A stretch of DNA of 64,000 nucleotides from Achromobacter kerstersii (GCF_902859595.1 NZ_CADIJQ010000001.1:992001-1056000); one strand, 5' to 3'. Shown: positions 34,009-43,186, counted from the first letter of the stretch. Program-made: numbers and translations. Notes: a model not told the origin generated them from the sequence alone.

Positions 34009-35376
34009 ATTGCGCGCGCCGCCGGCGTCTTCACCTGGCAGCGCATACCCGGCCGCCGCATATTCTTCCAGGCGGTTATAGAGCGTCTTCGGACTGATGC
34101 CCAGCATCAACGCCGCCTGCTTCTTCACGCCATTGCAGCGTTCAAGCGTGGCCAGGATCAAGCGCCGGTCTGCTTCAGCCAGCGTTTCGCCCACGGGCAC
34201 ACTGACCTGCGCAGCGTCCGCGTCGCCGCCCGGCGACACATGCGGTGCCAGCATATCCACGTCCAGCACGTCGCCGTCGGCCAGAATGAAGGCGCGGCGC
34301 ACGAAGTTCTTCAACTCGCGCACGTTACCCGGCCATTCGTATTGCTTGAGCACCTCGTCGGCCTGCGGTGAAAACGCTTTGTTCTTGCCCGATTCCTGGT
34401 TTTGGGCCTGCAAAAAGCGCCGCGCCAGGAACAGGATGTCGTCACCGCGCTCGCGCAGCGCGGGCAATTGAATGGGGAACACGCTAAGCCGGTAGTACAA
34501 ATCTTCGCGCAGCTTGCCTTCCTGCACCGCCTGCTCGGGGTTGCGGTTGGTGGCGGCGATGATCCGGATATCGCAGCTGATTTCGCGGTTGGTTCCCACC
34601 CGCATGAAGCGCCCGGTCTCCAGCACGCGCAGCAGCTTCACCTGCAAGTCCAACGGCATTTCGGTGACTTCGTCCAGGAACAAGGTGCCGCCATCGGCGC
34701 GTTCGAAATAGCCCTTGTGCTGACGATCGGCGCCGGTAAAGCTGCCCCGTTCGTGCCCAAACATCTCGCTTTCGATCAGGTTCGGAGAGATCGCGCCGCA
34801 ATTCACCGCAATGAACGGGCGTTGGCGCCGCGTGCTCAGTTCATGAATGGCGTGGGCGGCCAGTTCCTTGCCCGTACCGCTTTCGCCGATCAGCAAGGTC
34901 GTGACATTGGTGGGGGCCACGCGCCCCAGTTGCCGGTACAGCTCCAGCATGCGCTCAGACTGGCCGAACAGCTTGCCAAAGCGTCCCGGCTCTTCAAACG
35001 GCATACCGGGCAAATCTCCCCCAGCATTGGTGACGACGCGGGTCAGGATCTCATTGAGCCGTTCCATGCAGATGGGCTTGACCAGGAAATCGCTGGCGCC
35101 CAGGCGCAATGCCTGCACCGCGTAGTCGACCGAGCCGTGCCCCGTCATCACAACGACTTCGGCACTGGCGATCGCCACGTTGTTGAAAATGTCCATGCCA
35201 TTGCCGCCCGGCAGACGGACATCGGTCAGGACCAGATCCGGCGCTTGGCGCTCGAGCTGAATCAGCGCGTCTTTGACGCTGCCCGCGACCGCAACCGAAA
35301 ACCCGCTATCGCGGCCCATCTCGGCCAGTGTTTCCCGAATCGCATCATCGTCGTCGACGATTAGCAGGTGTGGCAT
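33991..35376 (-). CDS. NtrC-family sigma-54-dependent response regulator
   Basis: A 461-aa protein: receiver domain (1-120; acidic D8-D11, phospho-acceptor Asp52, Thr near 80, Lys near 102), AAA+ sigma-54 interaction domain (about 140-370; Walker A G-E-S-G-T-G-K-E, the sigma-54 contact loop as G-S-F-T-G-A, Walker B G-T-L-F-L-D-E) and a Fis-type helix-turn-helix near the C-terminus (K-K-Q-A-A-L-M-L-G-I-S-P-K-T-L-Y-N-R). It should activate sigma-54 promoters when phosphorylated. CGGAGA precedes the ATG at 35376; the longer ORF runs into the divergent gene. Its kinase may be the hybrid kinase at 38780. Confidence 0.93.
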   Translation of the reverse strand: MPHLLIVDDDDAIRETLAEMGRDSGFSVAVAGSVKDALIQLERQAPDLVLTDVRLPGGNGMDIFNNVAIASAEVVVMTGHGSVDYAVQALRLGASDFLVKPICMERLNEILTRVVTNAGGDLPGMPFEEPGRFGKLFGQSERMLELYRQLGRVAPTNVTTLLIGESGTGKELAAHAIHELSTRRQRPFIAVNCGAISPNLIESEMFGHERGSFTGADRQHKGYFERADGGTLFLDEVTEMPLDLQVKLLRVLETGRFMRVGTNREISCDIRIIAATNRNPEQAVQEGKLREDLYYRLSVFPIQLPALRERGDDILFLARRFLQAQNQESGKNKAFSPQADEVLKQYEWPGNVRELKNFVRRAFILADGDVLDVDMLAPHVSPGGDADAAQVSVPVGETLAEADRRLILATLERCNGVKKQAALMLGISPKTLYNRLEEYAAAGYALPGEDAGGARNSRNSA

Positions 35377-35581
35377 AGCTTCTCCGTATTGCCCTGCGCG
35401 GCGCGACATGTGCGCGCGCGTTTGCATGAGATTGAGAATAGTCACTCTGACGGCGAGAAGCGTAAATTTTCGATACCGTCCACTAAAGTTTTCGAATACT
35501 TGCAACTGGTCGCAATCGGCGCGGCACCGCCCTACTACCATGGAAATATCGCGAGCAGGCCCGGCGGGCCGAGGTATCAGC

Positions 35582-36583
35582 ATGGTAAATCGCACCACCA
35601 CCGGGCGCGAGGATGCGGTTGCGTCCCCCCCGACCCTTATGGACGTGACGGGGCTGTCGCCCGTCATGCAAAAACTAGGGGCCCAGTTGCAACTGGCCGC
35701 CTCGACCGACGCCAGCGTGTTCATCGTTGGTGAAAGTGGCGCGGGCAAGGAAATTGTTGCGCGCGCGATTCACGACGCCAGCGAACGGCGCGACCAGCCC
35801 TTCGTGGCGGTCAACTGCGGCGCTATCAGCGGCACGCTTGCCCATGCCGAACTTTTCGGCCATGAGAAAGGCAGCTTTACCGGCGCGGTGTCGCAGAATG
35901 CCGGCTACTTCGAATACGCCAGCGGCGGCACCCTCTTCCTGGATGAAGTCACCGAGATGCCACCCGACATGCAGGTGCATTTCCTGCGCGTGCTGGAAGC
36001 CGGCACCTATCAACGCGTTGGCGGCTCGGACTTGCTGCGCGCGAACGTGCGCATCATCTGCGCCAGCAATCGCGATCCGGGCGTCTCGGTGGCTGAAGGC
36101 CGGCTACGGCAAGATTTCCTGCATCGGCTGCTGGTCGTGCCGCTGCGCGTGCCACCGTTGCGCGAGCGCGGCGACGATGCATTGATTCTGGCGCACCGGT
36201 TCCTGGATACCCTGAATACGCAGCACCGCACGGAAAAGACGTTTTCCAAAGCCATGCTGGACGCCATTGCGCAGCACGACTGGCCGGGTAACGTCCGCGA
36301 ATTGCGCAACGTCGTGCAGCGCGCCTACATCTTGTCGGACGCGCAACTGGATACCCCACTACTCACCCGCGCAACCGCGCACTCGCAAGCCGAAGTCCGC
36401 GATGGCGCGTTGAACTTCCCGGTAGGCATGCCGCTGGGCCGCGCGCAACGCGCATTCATCCTGGCCACATTGGCGCATCACGATGGCGACAAGCGCTTGG
36501 CGGCCGACACCTTGGGCGTCAGCCTGAAGACCTTGTACAACCGCCTGGACGTGTACGAAAAAGAAGGCGCAGCCGGGCATTGA
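35582..36583 (+). CDS. Receiver-less sigma-54 activator (bEBP)
   Basis: A 333-aa protein that is nearly only AAA+ domain plus a Fis-type helix-turn-helix: Walker A at residues 50-57 (G-E-S-G-A-G-K-E), contact loop G-S-F-T-G-A near 107-112, Walker B G-T-L-F-L-D-E, arginine fingers and a terminal [13 protein letters not shown] helix. The N-terminus is only about 20 residues, so there is no sensory domain, as in PspF-type activators controlled by a partner protein. GAGG lies 8 bases before the ATG. It is divergent from the response regulator and upstream of rpoN. Confidence 0.9.
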   Translation: MVNRTTTGREDAVASPPTLMDVTGLSPVMQKLGAQLQLAASTDASVFIVGESGAGKEIVARAIHDASERRDQPFVAVNCGAISGTLAHAELFGHEKGSFTGAVSQNAGYFEYASGGTLFLDEVTEMPPDMQVHFLRVLEAGTYQRVGGSDLLRANVRIICASNRDPGVSVAEGRLRQDFLHRLLVVPLRVPPLRERGDDALILAHRFLDTLNTQHRTEKTFSKAMLDAIAQHDWPGNVRELRNVVQRAYILSDAQLDTPLLTRATAHSQAEVRDGALNFPVGMPLGRAQRAFILATLAHHDGDKRLAADTLGVSLKTLYNRLDVYEKEGAAGH

Positions 36584-36596
36584 GCAGTTCTTACCG

Positions 36597-36625
36597 CCCG
36601 CTTGTAATACGGTGGCGCAAGCGGG
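36597..36625 (+). terminator. Hairpin after the receiver-less activator
   Basis: CCCGCTTG/CAAGCGGG stem with a 13-base loop, 13 bases after the stop; no T-tract. It would separate the activator transcript from the sigma-54 promoter of rpoN. Confidence 0.35.
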
Positions 36626-36660
36626 TGGTGCGCACCTTGCTTTCCGCCCGGCAACGCAGT

Positions 36661-36675
36661 TGGCACAGTTCTTGC
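36661..36675 (+). promoter_or_regulatory. Sigma-54 promoter of rpoN
   Basis: TTGGCAC-N5-TTGCA, a full consensus -24/-12 element. Transcription would begin near 36687, leaving the AGGAG at 36716-36720 and the TTG at 36727 as the translation start. Confidence 0.78.
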
Positions 36676-36726
36676 ATGAGTACCAGGATGCGCCGCCCTT
36701 TGGCGGCTTCCATTCAGGAGACTCGT

Positions 36727-38184
36727 TTGGGCCACCCTACGCAAGAATTGCGCCTGCGCCAGCAAATGACGTTGGCGCCCCGCTTGCAGCAGTCCGTCAA
36801 GCTGCTGCAAATGTCAGCGCTGGAGTTCACGACTGCGGTGGAACACGCGCTTGCCACCAACCCGTTTCTTGAGGATATCGACGAGCTCGATAACGACCAG
36901 CCGTCCATCGGCGCGGTTCCCTTGAGTAGCGTGCACGGTGGCGGCGAAACGGGACACGTTGCGGAACCGGCCAGCCCGGCCACGACCGAGGCCGACGACA
37001 CCCCACCCGATGCGCCCGCCTATTCCGGCGACTACCCCACGCAATCTGCCAGCGGTGGCGACACCAAGGACATGGGCCAATGGGTCAGCGCATCCGTATC
37101 GATGCGCGAACGTCTGTCGGCGGATTTGGGTAACTACCATCTGCAGCCGCGCGACCGCTTGCTTGCCGAATTCATCATTGATGCGTTAGACGACGACGGC
37201 TATCTGCGCGCGCCGCTCACCAGTCTGTGCAGCACAGAGCGCCCCGAGTTCAGCCCCCCGCCCGACGAAGGCGAATGGCTGGCGGCGCTGCGTCTGGTGC
37301 AACAGCTGGATGCTCCCGGCCTGGCCGCGCGCGACCTGGCGGAATGCCTGTCGCTGCAATTGGCGACCGTTCGCGCCGTTGACGCGTCGATCCGCGATCT
37401 GGCGTTGCGTATGGTGAATGAGCATCTGGACCGCCTGGGCAAGAATGACTGCGTCGGCCTGCGCCGCGTGCTCGGGTGTTCCGACGACGAGGTGCGCGAC
37501 GCCTGCGCATTGATCCGCAGCCTGAACCCCAAACCGGGTTCGCGCTACAGCGTGGACGAGCCCGTCTATGTGGTGCCTGATGTGTTCGTGGATAAATGGC
37601 AAGGCCGTTGGCGCGTGCTGCCCAACCGCAACGCCATGCCGCATGCGCGGTTGCACCGCACCTATGCCGACCTGTTCCGCCGCGCGCGGCTGGATGACCG
37701 CAGCCCCATGGCGCAGGAATTGCAGGAAGCGCGTTGGCTTGTGCGCAATGTCGAACAGCGCTACACCACGATCCAGCGCGTGGCCGAGGCCATCGTCAAA
37801 CGTCAGCAGACCTTTTTTGAATACGGCGAGGTGGCGCTGCGCCCGCTGATGTTGCGCGAAGTGGCCGACGATTTAAACATGCACGAATCCACGGTCTCGC
37901 GCGCCACGGTCGGCAAGTACATGGTGACGCCCCGTGGCGTCTTCGAGTTTCGCCACTTCTTCTCGCGCGAGCTGGCGACTGAATCCGGCGGCTCTTGTTC
38001 CGCTGCCGCCGTGCGTGCGCTGATCAAGGAAATGGTGGAAGCGGAAGACCCGTCCATGCCCTTGTCAGACGTGGCGCTGACGCAGCAATTGGCGGCAAGC
38101 GGCATTCTGTTGGCACGGCGGACAGTATCGAAGTATCGCGGCCAGTTGCGCGTGCCGCCTGCGGAGTTGCGCCGGCAGCACTAG
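36727..38184 (+). CDS. rpoN: RNA polymerase sigma-54 factor RpoN
   Basis: A 485-aa sigma-54. Region I begins E-L-R-L-R-Q-Q-M-T-L-A-P-R-L-Q-Q-S-V-K-L-L-Q and is Gln/Leu-rich; an acidic region II follows; region III has the core-binding domain, a helix-turn-helix block (H-E-S-T-V-S-R-A-T-V-G-K-Y) and the C-terminal RpoN box A-R-R-T-V-S-K-Y-R that reads the -24 element. The start is unusual: I choose TTG at 36727, which has AGGAG at 6 bases and is the first good site after the sigma-54 promoter. ATGs at 36676 and 36688 lie on or before the expected transcript start. The gene is not in the usual lptB-hpf-ptsN context, so it may be a second rpoN. Confidence 0.93.
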   Translation: MGHPTQELRLRQQMTLAPRLQQSVKLLQMSALEFTTAVEHALATNPFLEDIDELDNDQPSIGAVPLSSVHGGGETGHVAEPASPATTEADDTPPDAPAYSGDYPTQSASGGDTKDMGQWVSASVSMRERLSADLGNYHLQPRDRLLAEFIIDALDDDGYLRAPLTSLCSTERPEFSPPPDEGEWLAALRLVQQLDAPGLAARDLAECLSLQLATVRAVDASIRDLALRMVNEHLDRLGKNDCVGLRRVLGCSDDEVRDACALIRSLNPKPGSRYSVDEPVYVVPDVFVDKWQGRWRVLPNRNAMPHARLHRTYADLFRRARLDDRSPMAQELQEARWLVRNVEQRYTTIQRVAEAIVKRQQTFFEYGEVALRPLMLREVADDLNMHESTVSRATVGKYMVTPRGVFEFRHFFSRELATESGGSCSAAAVRALIKEMVEAEDPSMPLSDVALTQQLAASGILLARRTVSKYRGQLRVPPAELRRQH

Positions 38185-38247
38185 CAATGCGTCACGGTGG
38201 GCCGTGAACGATGAACGGTCAATGGTCTGGCCGCCAATCATCACGCC

Positions 38248-38278
38248 AAAAAAAGGCTTCCCGAAGGAAGCCTTTTTC
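38248..38278. terminator. Bidirectional terminator between rpoN and the 118-aa gene
   Basis: AAAAAAAGGCTTCC-CGAA-GGAAGCCTTTTT, a 10-bp stem with A and T runs on both sides. Confidence 0.92.
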
Positions 38279-38290
38279 GTGGCGGGCTAC

Positions 38291-38647
38291 TTACTTCGAG
38301 CCGCCCGAGTTCGGGTATCCCGGAGGGGGTGCCGCACCGGCCGCAGGCGTGCGCGGCACGTTATCGTTCGCTTCGCGCGGGCGCTTCGGCGTTTCTTCCG
38401 AATGCTTCTTACCCGACGACATCGTGCCACTGTGCTGCGTGCTGGGCGGCGTGGTGCCGGTGGACGGCGTCGCGTTGGGTGCGGGCGCCATCTGCCCCGG
38501 CGGCAGCGCACGATTCGGCTGCGCGGCGGACGCATCGTTCGGCGTGGAAGACGGCGTGGTCGGCGCGGCGGATTGGGCCAACACCGTGCCGGCGGACGTC
38601 AGGCCGGCCATCAGTACAAAAGCGCAAGTCAGGGCACGAGATTTCAT
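38291..38647 (-). CDS. 118-aa secreted Pro/Thr/Ser-rich protein
   Basis: A signal peptide (M-K-S-R-A-L-T-C-A-F, cleavage after L-A-Q near residue 25) precedes a disordered chain rich in Pro, Thr, Ser, Ala and Asn, ending in P-P-P-G-Y-P-N-S-G-G-S-K. I start at 38647 because AGGAG lies 8 bases upstream; the ORF runs 11 codons further. A sigma-54-type promoter lies 37 bases before it. It is similar in build to the secreted protein at 9206. Unknown family. Confidence 0.78.
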   Translation of the reverse strand: MKSRALTCAFVLMAGLTSAGTVLAQSAAPTTPSSTPNDASAAQPNRALPPGQMAPAPNATPSTGTTPPSTQHSGTMSSGKKHSEETPKRPREANDNVPRTPAAGAAPPPGYPNSGGSK

Positions 38648-38683
38648 GGTCAGGCTCCTAGGTTGGAATGCACTTTCCATTAA

Positions 38684-38698
38684 GCAAGCCCCGTTCCC
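38684..38698 (-). promoter_or_regulatory. Sigma-54-type promoter for the 118-aa gene
   Basis: Minus strand reads GGGAAC-N5-TTGC followed by T, 37 bases before the ATG at 38647. Confidence 0.55.
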
Positions 38699-38779
38699 GG
38701 ACCTGCCGCCGGGAGTTCCGCCCCAGGAAACAGGCAGAGCAGCATGAACAGGTATTTTTTACCTGCCTTTGCAAGGCCG

Positions 38780-41776
38780 TCACCCCGCAGCGCCATCACC
38801 CTCGTTGGAATCCAGCATCCGCTGCACCCTTTCACCCAGCACGTCCAGCGAAAATGGCTTCACGATCAGCTCAAGTCCGCGTTCCAGGAAGCCGCCATCG
38901 CGGGCCGCGCTTTCTGCGTAGCCTGTCATCAACAGAACCTTCAGGCCAGGGTGCGCCGCCCGCGCGGCATCGGCCAATTGCCGGCCGTTCAGCGCAGGCA
39001 ACCCGACATCGGTGACAAGCAAATCAATGTCGGCCGTGCCCAACACCAGTTCAAGTCCTGCTTCGCCGTCTGAGGCCGTCAGCACTTGCATGCCCAGCTC
39101 GGCCAGGCACTCGTGCACCATCTCGCGCACGTTGTCGTCATCTTCCACCACCACCACCAGCGACTGCCGCCCCACGCCTGCGGTCTGCGGCGTGGACGGT
39201 TCAGACAACTGTGCGGCATCCGGCGCGCCGTCGAACCTGGGCAAAAGCAGCCTGACGGTGGTGCCTTGGCCCACCGCGCTTTCCAGCGTGGCCATGCCGC
39301 CGGCCTGCTTGGCAAAGCCGTAGATCATTGACAAGCCCAGGCCCGTGCCCTCGCCCAGTGGCTTGGTGGTGAAGAAGGGGTCGAAGGCGTGGGCCAGCAC
39401 GTCTGGCGGCATCCCGCAGCCAACGTCGGTGACCGACACCTCGACGAAGTCGCCCGATTTCACGCCGGGATAAGGGCGCAACGCCACCCCATCCAAGGGT
39501 TTGTTCAATGCCGATACCGTCAGCGCGCCACCGTTGGGCATGGCGTCGCAGGCGTTGATGACCAGATTCAGCACCGCATTTTCAAATTGGTTCCTGTCGC
39601 AACGCACCGTCCAAAGCGTGGGTTCCAAATTGAATAGCAGGCGCACCCGCTCGCCGGTGTAGCGATGGAAAAGATCCGCCATGGATTGCAGCGTCGAGGC
39701 TACGCTGAACGGCTTCGGGTCGATGGGTTGGCGGCGCGAAAACGTCAATAGCCGCTGCGTCAGATGCGCGGCGCGGTTCGCCGAATCCATGGCCACATTG
39801 ATGAAGCGTTGCGCCTGCTCCGGCGTGCCAGCGGCCAGCTTGCGCTGGATCAGGTACAGGGCGCCCGTGATGCCCTGAAGCATGTTGTTGAAGTCATGCG
39901 CGATACCGCCCGTCAAGCGGCCCACCGCTTCCATCTTTTGCGATTGACGCAGCGCCTGTTCGGTTTCGCGCAGGGTCTCGGCCTGCACTTTCAAATCGGT
40001 ATCGTCCCGGCCGGTCATGTACAAGCTGTCTTGCGACCACGACATGCTCCACGTAATCCAGCGGTAGCTGCCATCGCGTTTCAGCAACCGGTTTTCCATG
40101 TGCCTGACGGCTTGGGCCGGGTTACCCCGCGAAGCTTGCGCAATGGCGTTGCGCGTGGCGGCCTGATCATCGGGGTGGATCACTTCGGCCAAGCCCATGG
40201 ACAGGAACTGTTCCGGCGTCCAGCCAAGAATCGGGCGCACAGCCGGGTTGACGCTGACAAAACGCTCGGTGCCATCGACGACGGCAAGCAGCTCAGGAGA
40301 CAAGCGCCAGATCCGATCTCGTTCGGCGATGGCATTTTCCACGCGCTGCTCAAGCATGCGCGCATACTGCGAACGCTCGACGGCGTCGCACAGCCGCTCG
40401 GACACCTCTTCAATGAACGCAATGTCACCGGCCTTGAGCCGGCTGTTGACCAGCGGGCGAACCAGCAGCGCACCCCCCTGCCGGCCCCATCGGCGCATCG
40501 GCACCACGATCGCAGACGGGCGGACCTCCCCGCCCGGCTCCGCCACCAGCGGTTGCAGATACGCCGTGCGCCCCTTGCGGAGCGCCTCAGTAAAATCGCT
40601 GCCCAATTTTTCGGGCGCCAGGGCTTGCTGCCCCGCCAAGTCCGCTTCCGAACGCCACGAAGTCGACACGGTGGCCGGCTCGGCGTCACCCGACCAGTCC
40701 AGCACGGCGACCATGCCCAGCGCCAGATGCTGGCCCAGGCCCTCGCAGGCGGCCTGTTCAATCTCTTCCTGAAAATGCAGTTCGCGCATGCGGTCGCCCA
40801 GCGCCAGCAGGAAATTCTTGCGATGCTGCCCTTCCCACAGCTCGGTCTCGGCCGCCTTGCGCGCGGTAACGTCCAGGAACAGAGCCATCATGCGATCGGG
40901 CCCATCCTTGCGCGCACGCGCTTCATACCACGACTCTTTCGGCGCGGGCACGGCAAATTCAAACTGCGTCGGCTCGCCCGTTTCAACGACCTGCGCGAAG
41001 GCGTCCATGATCTGTCCGGGCACACCGGGAATCATCTCGCGCAAGGTGTGGCCCAGCGTGTCGCCCTCTTTCATGCCGGTCTGCCGTTCAAAGGCGGGGT
41101 TCACCTCCAGAAAACGAAAGTCCACAATGCGGCCGTCTTCATCGCGCAGGGCCTCGCTAAGAAAAAACGCTTCCTGCATGCCATCGAACATGGCCCGCCA
41201 GCGTTCCCCGCTGCTGCGTAACGCCTCTTCCGTCAGATGGCGCTCGATGGCCAGCGCCGCGCTGCGGGTCACCAGCGCAATCGCGTCGATGTCGTAGGCC
41301 GAGGGTGAGCGCACCGCGCTGTAGTAGTTCGAGAACACGCCCAACAAGCGGCCGTCCGGCGCTTTGATCGGGGTGGACCAGCAGGCCCGCAATCCATGCG
41401 CCAAGGCCAAGTCACGCCAGCGCGCCCAATCGGGGTGCGATGCGATGTCGTCCACATAAACGGGGCTGCCGGTGTAAGCGGCCGTACCCCAAGATGCGAT
41501 ATTTGGCCCGATAGGCGTGCGTTGCACCGCTTCGCTGAACTCCGCCGGCAGGCTGGGCGCGGCGCCATGAAGCAGGAACGTTCCGGTTTCATCGATCAGG
41601 GCGATGGCGGCGCGCAGTTCAACGCTGGACTGGGCCTCAATGGCATTCAACACATGTTCAAGCACGTGCGCCAGCGGCATGCCGGCGGCAATGCGCTGCA
41701 ACATGATGCGCTCATCTTCCAGACGCGCAAGCGTGTCCGTCCAGGGAAGCGCCACGCGGTCCCGCTTTTTCAACAT
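38780..41776 (-). CDS. GAF/PAS hybrid sensor histidine kinase with C-terminal receiver
   Basis: A ~998-aa cytoplasmic kinase with no transmembrane segment. Order: GAF (about 25-185), PAS (about 190-315), second GAF (about 325-480), PAS (about 490-610), HisKA with the phospho-His motif G-G-I-A-H-D-F-N-N-M-L near 645, HATPase with N-x-V-x-N-A-C-D-A-M and the G-T-G-L-G-L-S loop, and a receiver domain (D-L-L-V-T-D-V-G-L-P). Two GAF and two PAS domains suggest sensing of small molecules or redox state. I start at 41776 (M-L-K-K-R-D), preceded by AAGGGG. It lies beside rpoN and two sigma-54 activators, so it may feed the NtrC-type regulator at 33991. Confidence 0.9.
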   Translation of the reverse strand: MLKKRDRVALPWTDTLARLEDERIMLQRIAAGMPLAHVLEHVLNAIEAQSSVELRAAIALIDETGTFLLHGAAPSLPAEFSEAVQRTPIGPNIASWGTAAYTGSPVYVDDIASHPDWARWRDLALAHGLRACWSTPIKAPDGRLLGVFSNYYSAVRSPSAYDIDAIALVTRSAALAIERHLTEEALRSSGERWRAMFDGMQEAFFLSEALRDEDGRIVDFRFLEVNPAFERQTGMKEGDTLGHTLREMIPGVPGQIMDAFAQVVETGEPTQFEFAVPAPKESWYEARARKDGPDRMMALFLDVTARKAAETELWEGQHRKNFLLALGDRMRELHFQEEIEQAACEGLGQHLALGMVAVLDWSGDAEPATVSTSWRSEADLAGQQALAPEKLGSDFTEALRKGRTAYLQPLVAEPGGEVRPSAIVVPMRRWGRQGGALLVRPLVNSRLKAGDIAFIEEVSERLCDAVERSQYARMLEQRVENAIAERDRIWRLSPELLAVVDGTERFVSVNPAVRPILGWTPEQFLSMGLAEVIHPDDQAATRNAIAQASRGNPAQAVRHMENRLLKRDGSYRWITWSMSWSQDSLYMTGRDDTDLKVQAETLRETEQALRQSQKMEAVGRLTGGIAHDFNNMLQGITGALYLIQRKLAAGTPEQAQRFINVAMDSANRAAHLTQRLLTFSRRQPIDPKPFSVASTLQSMADLFHRYTGERVRLLFNLEPTLWTVRCDRNQFENAVLNLVINACDAMPNGGALTVSALNKPLDGVALRPYPGVKSGDFVEVSVTDVGCGMPPDVLAHAFDPFFTTKPLGEGTGLGLSMIYGFAKQAGGMATLESAVGQGTTVRLLLPRFDGAPDAAQLSEPSTPQTAGVGRQSLVVVVEDDDNVREMVHECLAELGMQVLTASDGEAGLELVLGTADIDLLVTDVGLPALNGRQLADAARAAHPGLKVLLMTGYAESAARDGGFLERGLELIVKPFSLDVLGERVQRMLDSNEGDGAAG

Positions 41777-41848
41777 GTCTGCCCCTTTGCCAACGTCTAC
41801 TGTATTGCGGGGGGACGCCATGATGCGGAAACGCAAGGTAACGCGACG

Positions 41849-42562
41849 CTACCGTTCCTGCTCGGCTTCCAGACGCAAGGCGTTCAGGGCTTCCGGCTTG
41901 TCCACCAGCACGCATTGCTTGCCGGTGCGCGTGCAATGGTCTTTGACGCGCCAGTAAGCGCCATGGCTGACGCATCCCGTCTGGCAGATGACCAGATCGG
42001 CCTGGACAAGGCTGGCTTCCAGGGTGGCGCCGTCCAGATCATCGCCACCACTATGGCCAAGGTAGCGGCCCCCCGCCATTTCAACGACCTTGCGCGTCAG
42101 CATCAACGCCATCGCATCTTCGCCTACGCAGAGTACGGATTTTTCGCGTAACGCCACTGCCGCCACCGTGGCCCCCGACGCGCGGGCGGCCGGAGTGTCC
42201 GCAAGGGTCGTCGTGGGCTTGGCGCGCGCCTGGCTGATCCAGTCCTGCCATGCGAGCCGTTCGCGCATCAGCGTCTGAACACGTTCCACCAGTTGGGCCA
42301 CGCGGCGCGACAACGCGACGCGTTTGGGCAAGCCGGGAATCGACGCTTCCAACGCGGCACGGTCAGCGCGCGACCACGCCAACGCGGTGTCCCTGACGAT
42401 AAGCGCCGCGCGCAAGCGCATTGTTTCCGCTTCCAGGTGCACGATTCGAGCCGCCTGCGCGCTCAGCAACTGGCTGCAATGCGCCTGCGCATGGCCATAT
42501 GCGGCAAGCAGCGCGGCATGCTCGCGTTGCAACGTCTGGCTGTCTTGGAAAGAGGATGTCAT
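41849..42562 (-). CDS. DUF2325 protein with N-terminal coiled coil
   Basis: A 237-aa protein. Residues ~5-110 are Ala/Leu/Arg/Glu-rich and should form a coiled coil. The C-terminal ~95 residues carry DUF2325 features: V-L-C-V-G near 142, G-G-R-Y-L-G-H-S-G-G-D-D, A-D-L-V-I-C-Q-T-G-C-V-S-H-G-A-Y and V-K-D-H-C-T-R. The conserved Cys and His residues are suggestive of metal or redox sensing. It lies just upstream of the hybrid kinase on the same strand, with 72 bases between them, so the two may be co-transcribed. Confidence 0.85.
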   Translation of the reverse strand: MTSSFQDSQTLQREHAALLAAYGHAQAHCSQLLSAQAARIVHLEAETMRLRAALIVRDTALAWSRADRAALEASIPGLPKRVALSRRVAQLVERVQTLMRERLAWQDWISQARAKPTTTLADTPAARASGATVAAVALREKSVLCVGEDAMALMLTRKVVEMAGGRYLGHSGGDDLDGATLEASLVQADLVICQTGCVSHGAYWRVKDHCTRTGKQCVLVDKPEALNALRLEAEQER

Positions 42563-42856
42563 CGCGCGCCTTGGGTTGAAACGAGAAACCGCACGCCGTC
42601 ATTCTTCGGCGCGCGCCACTTGGCATGCGCCGAATTATAAATGAGAATGCTTCGTTTTTAGAATATGTAGATATGTCGGCGCGCCGTACAGGGAAATCCA
42701 TTACTGACGCGTCAGAGTCGCTTAAATATGATCGACAAACCATATCGGCACGCAAGCCCGTCTCGGGCTTGAAATAGACGTTCCCCTGAGGACGCCACGC
42801 GCCATTCCGCCTTGGCCGCGGCCATGTTGTGGAATCAACGAAGTCTGGGGTGCCCG

Positions 42857-43186
42857 ATGCCGAGATCCACCGAACTTCTGCGCGATATCCACGAAACCAA
42901 TCTGATGTACCTGCTGCTATTGCAGCGCTTGGCGCGCTCGGGCGAGGCCGGCGCTATGGCGGGGGTGCCGCTGTCGCCTGAGGCCTGTCTGTGGCTGGCG
43001 GCGTTGCAGCCCGAGGCGCTGGTGAAGTTGGCGCAGAACAGCGTGTTGCTGGCGCAACTGAATCTGGCGCCGCATCTGCTTCTGACGGCGCTTAGCCAGG
43101 GCATTGACACCACATTGACCGCACGCGCTCGTACCGAATTGCCCGACGGGCTATCTACCCCGGCGGCTTCCCTGGGCCAGATTTGA
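42857..43186 (+). CDS. Orphan FlhD-like regulator
   Basis: A 109-aa protein whose first ~80 residues follow FlhD closely: S-T-E-L-L-R-D-I-H-E-T-N-L-M-Y-L-L-L-L-Q-R-L, then L-A-A-L-Q-P-E-A-L-V-K-L-A-Q-N. FlhD acts with FlhC as a hetero-oligomeric activator of flagellar genes; no flhC or flagellar gene is in this window. The Cys that forms the FlhD dimer disulfide in E. coli is not present, and the C-terminal tail differs. Its position, 291 bases upstream of hcp with a terminator between, hints at control of secretion rather than motility. The start at 42857 has only a weak ribosome site. Confidence 0.75.
   Translation: MPRSTELLRDIHETNLMYLLLLQRLARSGEAGAMAGVPLSPEACLWLAALQPEALVKLAQNSVLLAQLNLAPHLLLTALSQGIDTTLTARARTELPDGLSTPAASLGQI

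Noticed and set aside
35377..35748. Extension of the NtrC-type ORF to 585 codons
   Set aside because: It runs across the divergent promoter region and into the neighbouring activator; a good ribosome site marks the start at 35376.
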